A stretch of 64,000 nt of DNA, from NCBI RefSeq assembly GCF_048773025.1, contig NC_133566.1, positions 12,557,001 to 12,621,000 on the forward strand, in the 5' to 3' direction. A program made the position numbers and the translations under genes. The DNA is from Camelus bactrianus. Its lineage: Eukaryota; Chordata; Mammalia; Artiodactyla; Camelidae. Under the pieces are notes generated by a model. That model saw only the letters and a program-made list of their open reading frames with translations, was not told the DNA's origin and did not search any database. Below, piece by piece: positions 61,691 through 64,000 of the stretch (positions are counted from its first letter, which is position 1; every line of letters starts with the position of its first letter).

Positions 61691-62109
61691 TCATTTCAAT
61701 CTATCTGAAATCAAATTCAGAGAATCAGGACATCACAGGGTTGGAATAGAATCTAAGGGTTCTCTAGCTCTTGGGTCCGTCCTTAGCACCCTCCTACCCA
61801 GGGGACACCGCGTGGTGTGACAATCAACACTTTAGTAATGTGGGCAAATATTTTCACAACATTAAAACAGTTAGGGTATTAAACTCCATGTATTATATGA
61901 TCTCAATTATATCCACAGAAAGACAATAAAATATTCCTAATTGTCTTTAAGTTGTGAGGTTTTGGATGATTTTTTTCTTCCTTAGTTTTTTAAGAAATTT
62001 CTGTGTTCTCTCAAACCAGTATTGGTTCTATAATACGAAAAGAGTTTTGGGTTTTTTTTTTTAATTTAAGAACAATGTTCCTAATACGTTGTCAACTCAC
62101 AGAGGGATT

Positions 62110-62335
62110 ACTGTATCAATAGCCTCCCTCTGACCCTTCACTCCCTCCGAATCGTCTGTGTGACGGTGCCCGCCCCTCCGCCAACACTTTCTTTATGCCT
62201 CCGTGTTCTCCATTCAGAAACCTCCAAGCGCTCCCATAGACCAGCTCCAAACGGTAAAGCCCAAATATCTGAGTCAGGGGTCTAAGACCCTCTATCATGT
62301 GAGTTCATTCCTTGAACTACTTTCTCTCCACCAAA
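62110..62335 (+). repeat. L2 fragment, sense
   Basis: Reads caagcgctcccatagaccag, aaacggtaaagcccaaatat and gaccctctatcatgtg, resembling the L2 3' part. Low identity. Confidence 0.4.
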
Positions 62336-62381
62336 CTCTCTTTGACGAGATTGTTTCTCTTTGACGAGATTGTTTCTCTTT
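62336..62381 (+). repeat. 20-base tandem duplication
   Basis: The unit tctctttgacgagattgttt occurs twice in tandem with a partial third copy. Very recent, as the copies are identical. Confidence 0.9.
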
Positions 62382-63268
62382 GACTTTGTAGTTTTCTCAG
62401 GGTCTCATATAATGTGAGGCACAAGGTTAGCACTTTTAAAACAATCCAGAAGTAAACTTGAGAGCAAAAATATTCCCCTATGTTTTGGAATTGGAGGGAG
62501 GACTTGGGGTCCAGTTTTAGGAAACACAAGAATTCAGAAGCGATTAAGTCCAGCCTGGCAGGCAGGATTGTGGACTGTCATCTAAGACTGAAGTGTTTAA
62601 ACACACGGCCAGTGTCCGCAGCTACTGAGGCAGATGAGAAGCAGGAGTGTCTTGGGCTGAGCAGGGTAAGGGAGGTAAGGTGAGGGAGGCAGGGAGAAGG
62701 AACAGGAGCCTGGCAGGATTCACCACGTGGGCAAAAGCAGAAACGGGTTCACACCAGGGCTGTTGATCATGCAATACCCTCTCACTGAAGGCGTCTGGGG
62801 AACCTCGTTCCAGGATGTGTTTAATGAAAGGAAACCCGGGGAGCACTGTGGACGGCTATCAGTGCAGCGCATCCTGGTCCCAGAATCACAAACTAAGGGA
62901 TTCCTGGGGTCCCTTCCAGGTCAAAGACTCTGAGTAAAACAAGCTTCCTTGACTTTCACTCTGAGTAAATCAACCTCCCACCGGTGGAGCCCAGAGCAGG
63001 ACAAGTCAGCAGGTTCCTGTGAGTCTGGACTCAGGTGTACAGGCTCAACCGGTCTGACAGCTGCAAATTTGAGTGGCTGCGATGCTAAGGTTTGGGCCCC
63101 AGATCTAAGGTAAACATACAGGATGCACTGAATGAGCCAAACCTTCCTTGGAAGAAATCTCAGCCTGTGTGTTAAGGTGAGGATGCTTTTGGTTTAAAAG
63201 ATTAATAGTCATTTTAAATCTTCCCATCTATTTCCTGTAGCTCTTCCTTGCCCTAAAGCTAATAAACA

Positions 63269-63294
63269 CACACACACATACACACACACACACA
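63269..63294 (+). repeat. (CA)n microsatellite
   Basis: Roughly 13 CA units with one interruption. Confidence 0.9.
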
Positions 63295-64000
63295 CTCTCT
63301 TTGGTTGTAAAATTAATGTTAGTACACCAAAAAACAAAAACAAAAAACCAAAAATCCCTCCCACCTGTCTCACCATGTACATTTTTTCACATGTTGCCTT
63401 TTTTTCCCCCTATTTTTTGACTTCTTCATGATTCACTTGTGCATTTTATTTTAGTAAAAATAAAAAAAGGGACTTTCCACTTCCACACCGAGATCATTCT
63501 CTTTCCCACCTGCTACTTCCTCGGTTGCCCCCACATTAAACCAAATTCACCACTGTCGCCAATTCTTGCCTCAAAGGGGAAAGATTTTCTTCTGACAAAT
63601 GAGCTTGTGGAAGTCTCTGATTTTTCTGTTGGCAATTTGTAGTTAGTCCTTCAGTTAATGTTTGGGAAACCCACTGTGTCAAAAACACCAAGTCAGACCC
63701 CGACTTGCTAAGGCTGGATTAAGTAGACGCTGTTATCATTTTCAGAAGTTCACACACCCTCCTGTCCCTCCACACCCAAAACCCCAGAATCTGAAAAAGC
63801 TTCATTCTGGATAAATGCATTTGTTGTTTTATGTGTACTGTTCAAGAGGTAAAATTAAGAAAATATATTTTGAGATTGTAACTCAGATACTGGACAGACT
63901 TTCCACGTATTAAAACCTTGAGATACAGGAAGTCCCATTTCACAGGGGAGAAAACAGCGGTTCAAAACAGCCACGTGCTGTGTGTGAGTTTCAAACCTGT

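Noticed and set aside
62000-64000. Expected IL1R1 3' end near the right border
   Set aside because: Gene order in other mammals predicts it nearby, but no coding match is visible, so it is not annotated.

Overview
The window is mammalian nuclear DNA, most likely from a camelid (camel, llama or alpaca group). Two copies of a tRNA-Ala-like SINE of the type typical of camelids (about 38560 and 61579), artiodactyl-style L1 3' ends, MIR/L2 relics and ordinary GT-AG introns support this. No bacterial, plasmid or CRISPR features are present.

The one protein-coding gene I can support is IL1RL2 (interleukin-36 receptor, IL-1Rrp2), on the minus strand. Ten coding exons between 58433 and 32097 join in phase to an intact 570-residue protein: signal peptide, three Ig domains, one membrane span and a cytoplasmic TIR domain. 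A GC-rich promoter region lies at about 58150-59360. A splice acceptor just 12 bases before the ATG implies a non-coding first exon inside it. The first AATAAA after the stop is about 650 bases downstream. I assigned the gene by matching the translation to remembered human IL1RL2; no search was run.

Layout. 1-31.4 kb is the 3' flank, with no gene I can support. It holds an L1 5' region, a Tc1/mariner-like DNA transposon, MIRs, a MaLR LTR, a young L1 3' end with matching target-site repeats, L2 and L1M relics, a solo ERV LTR (29761-30240), and a small CpG-rich patch with a CTCF-like motif near 28.96 kb. 31.4-58.6 kb is IL1RL2. Its introns are full of L1 copies, some nested, a camelid SINE and two more ERV LTRs. 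58.6-64 kb is the 5' flank with an L2 relic, a second camelid SINE and simple repeats. In other mammals IL1R1 lies upstream of IL1RL2 and IL1RL1 downstream; neither has a recognisable exon here.

The observation most worth a check is an unusually long open frame inside intron 8 (38993-40063). Part of it (39493-40026) is flanked by a splice acceptor and donor. It is 534 bases long and has exactly the phase needed to enter the IL1RL2 message in frame between the third Ig domain and the membrane span. I cannot tell a hidden exon from coincidence without RNA data.
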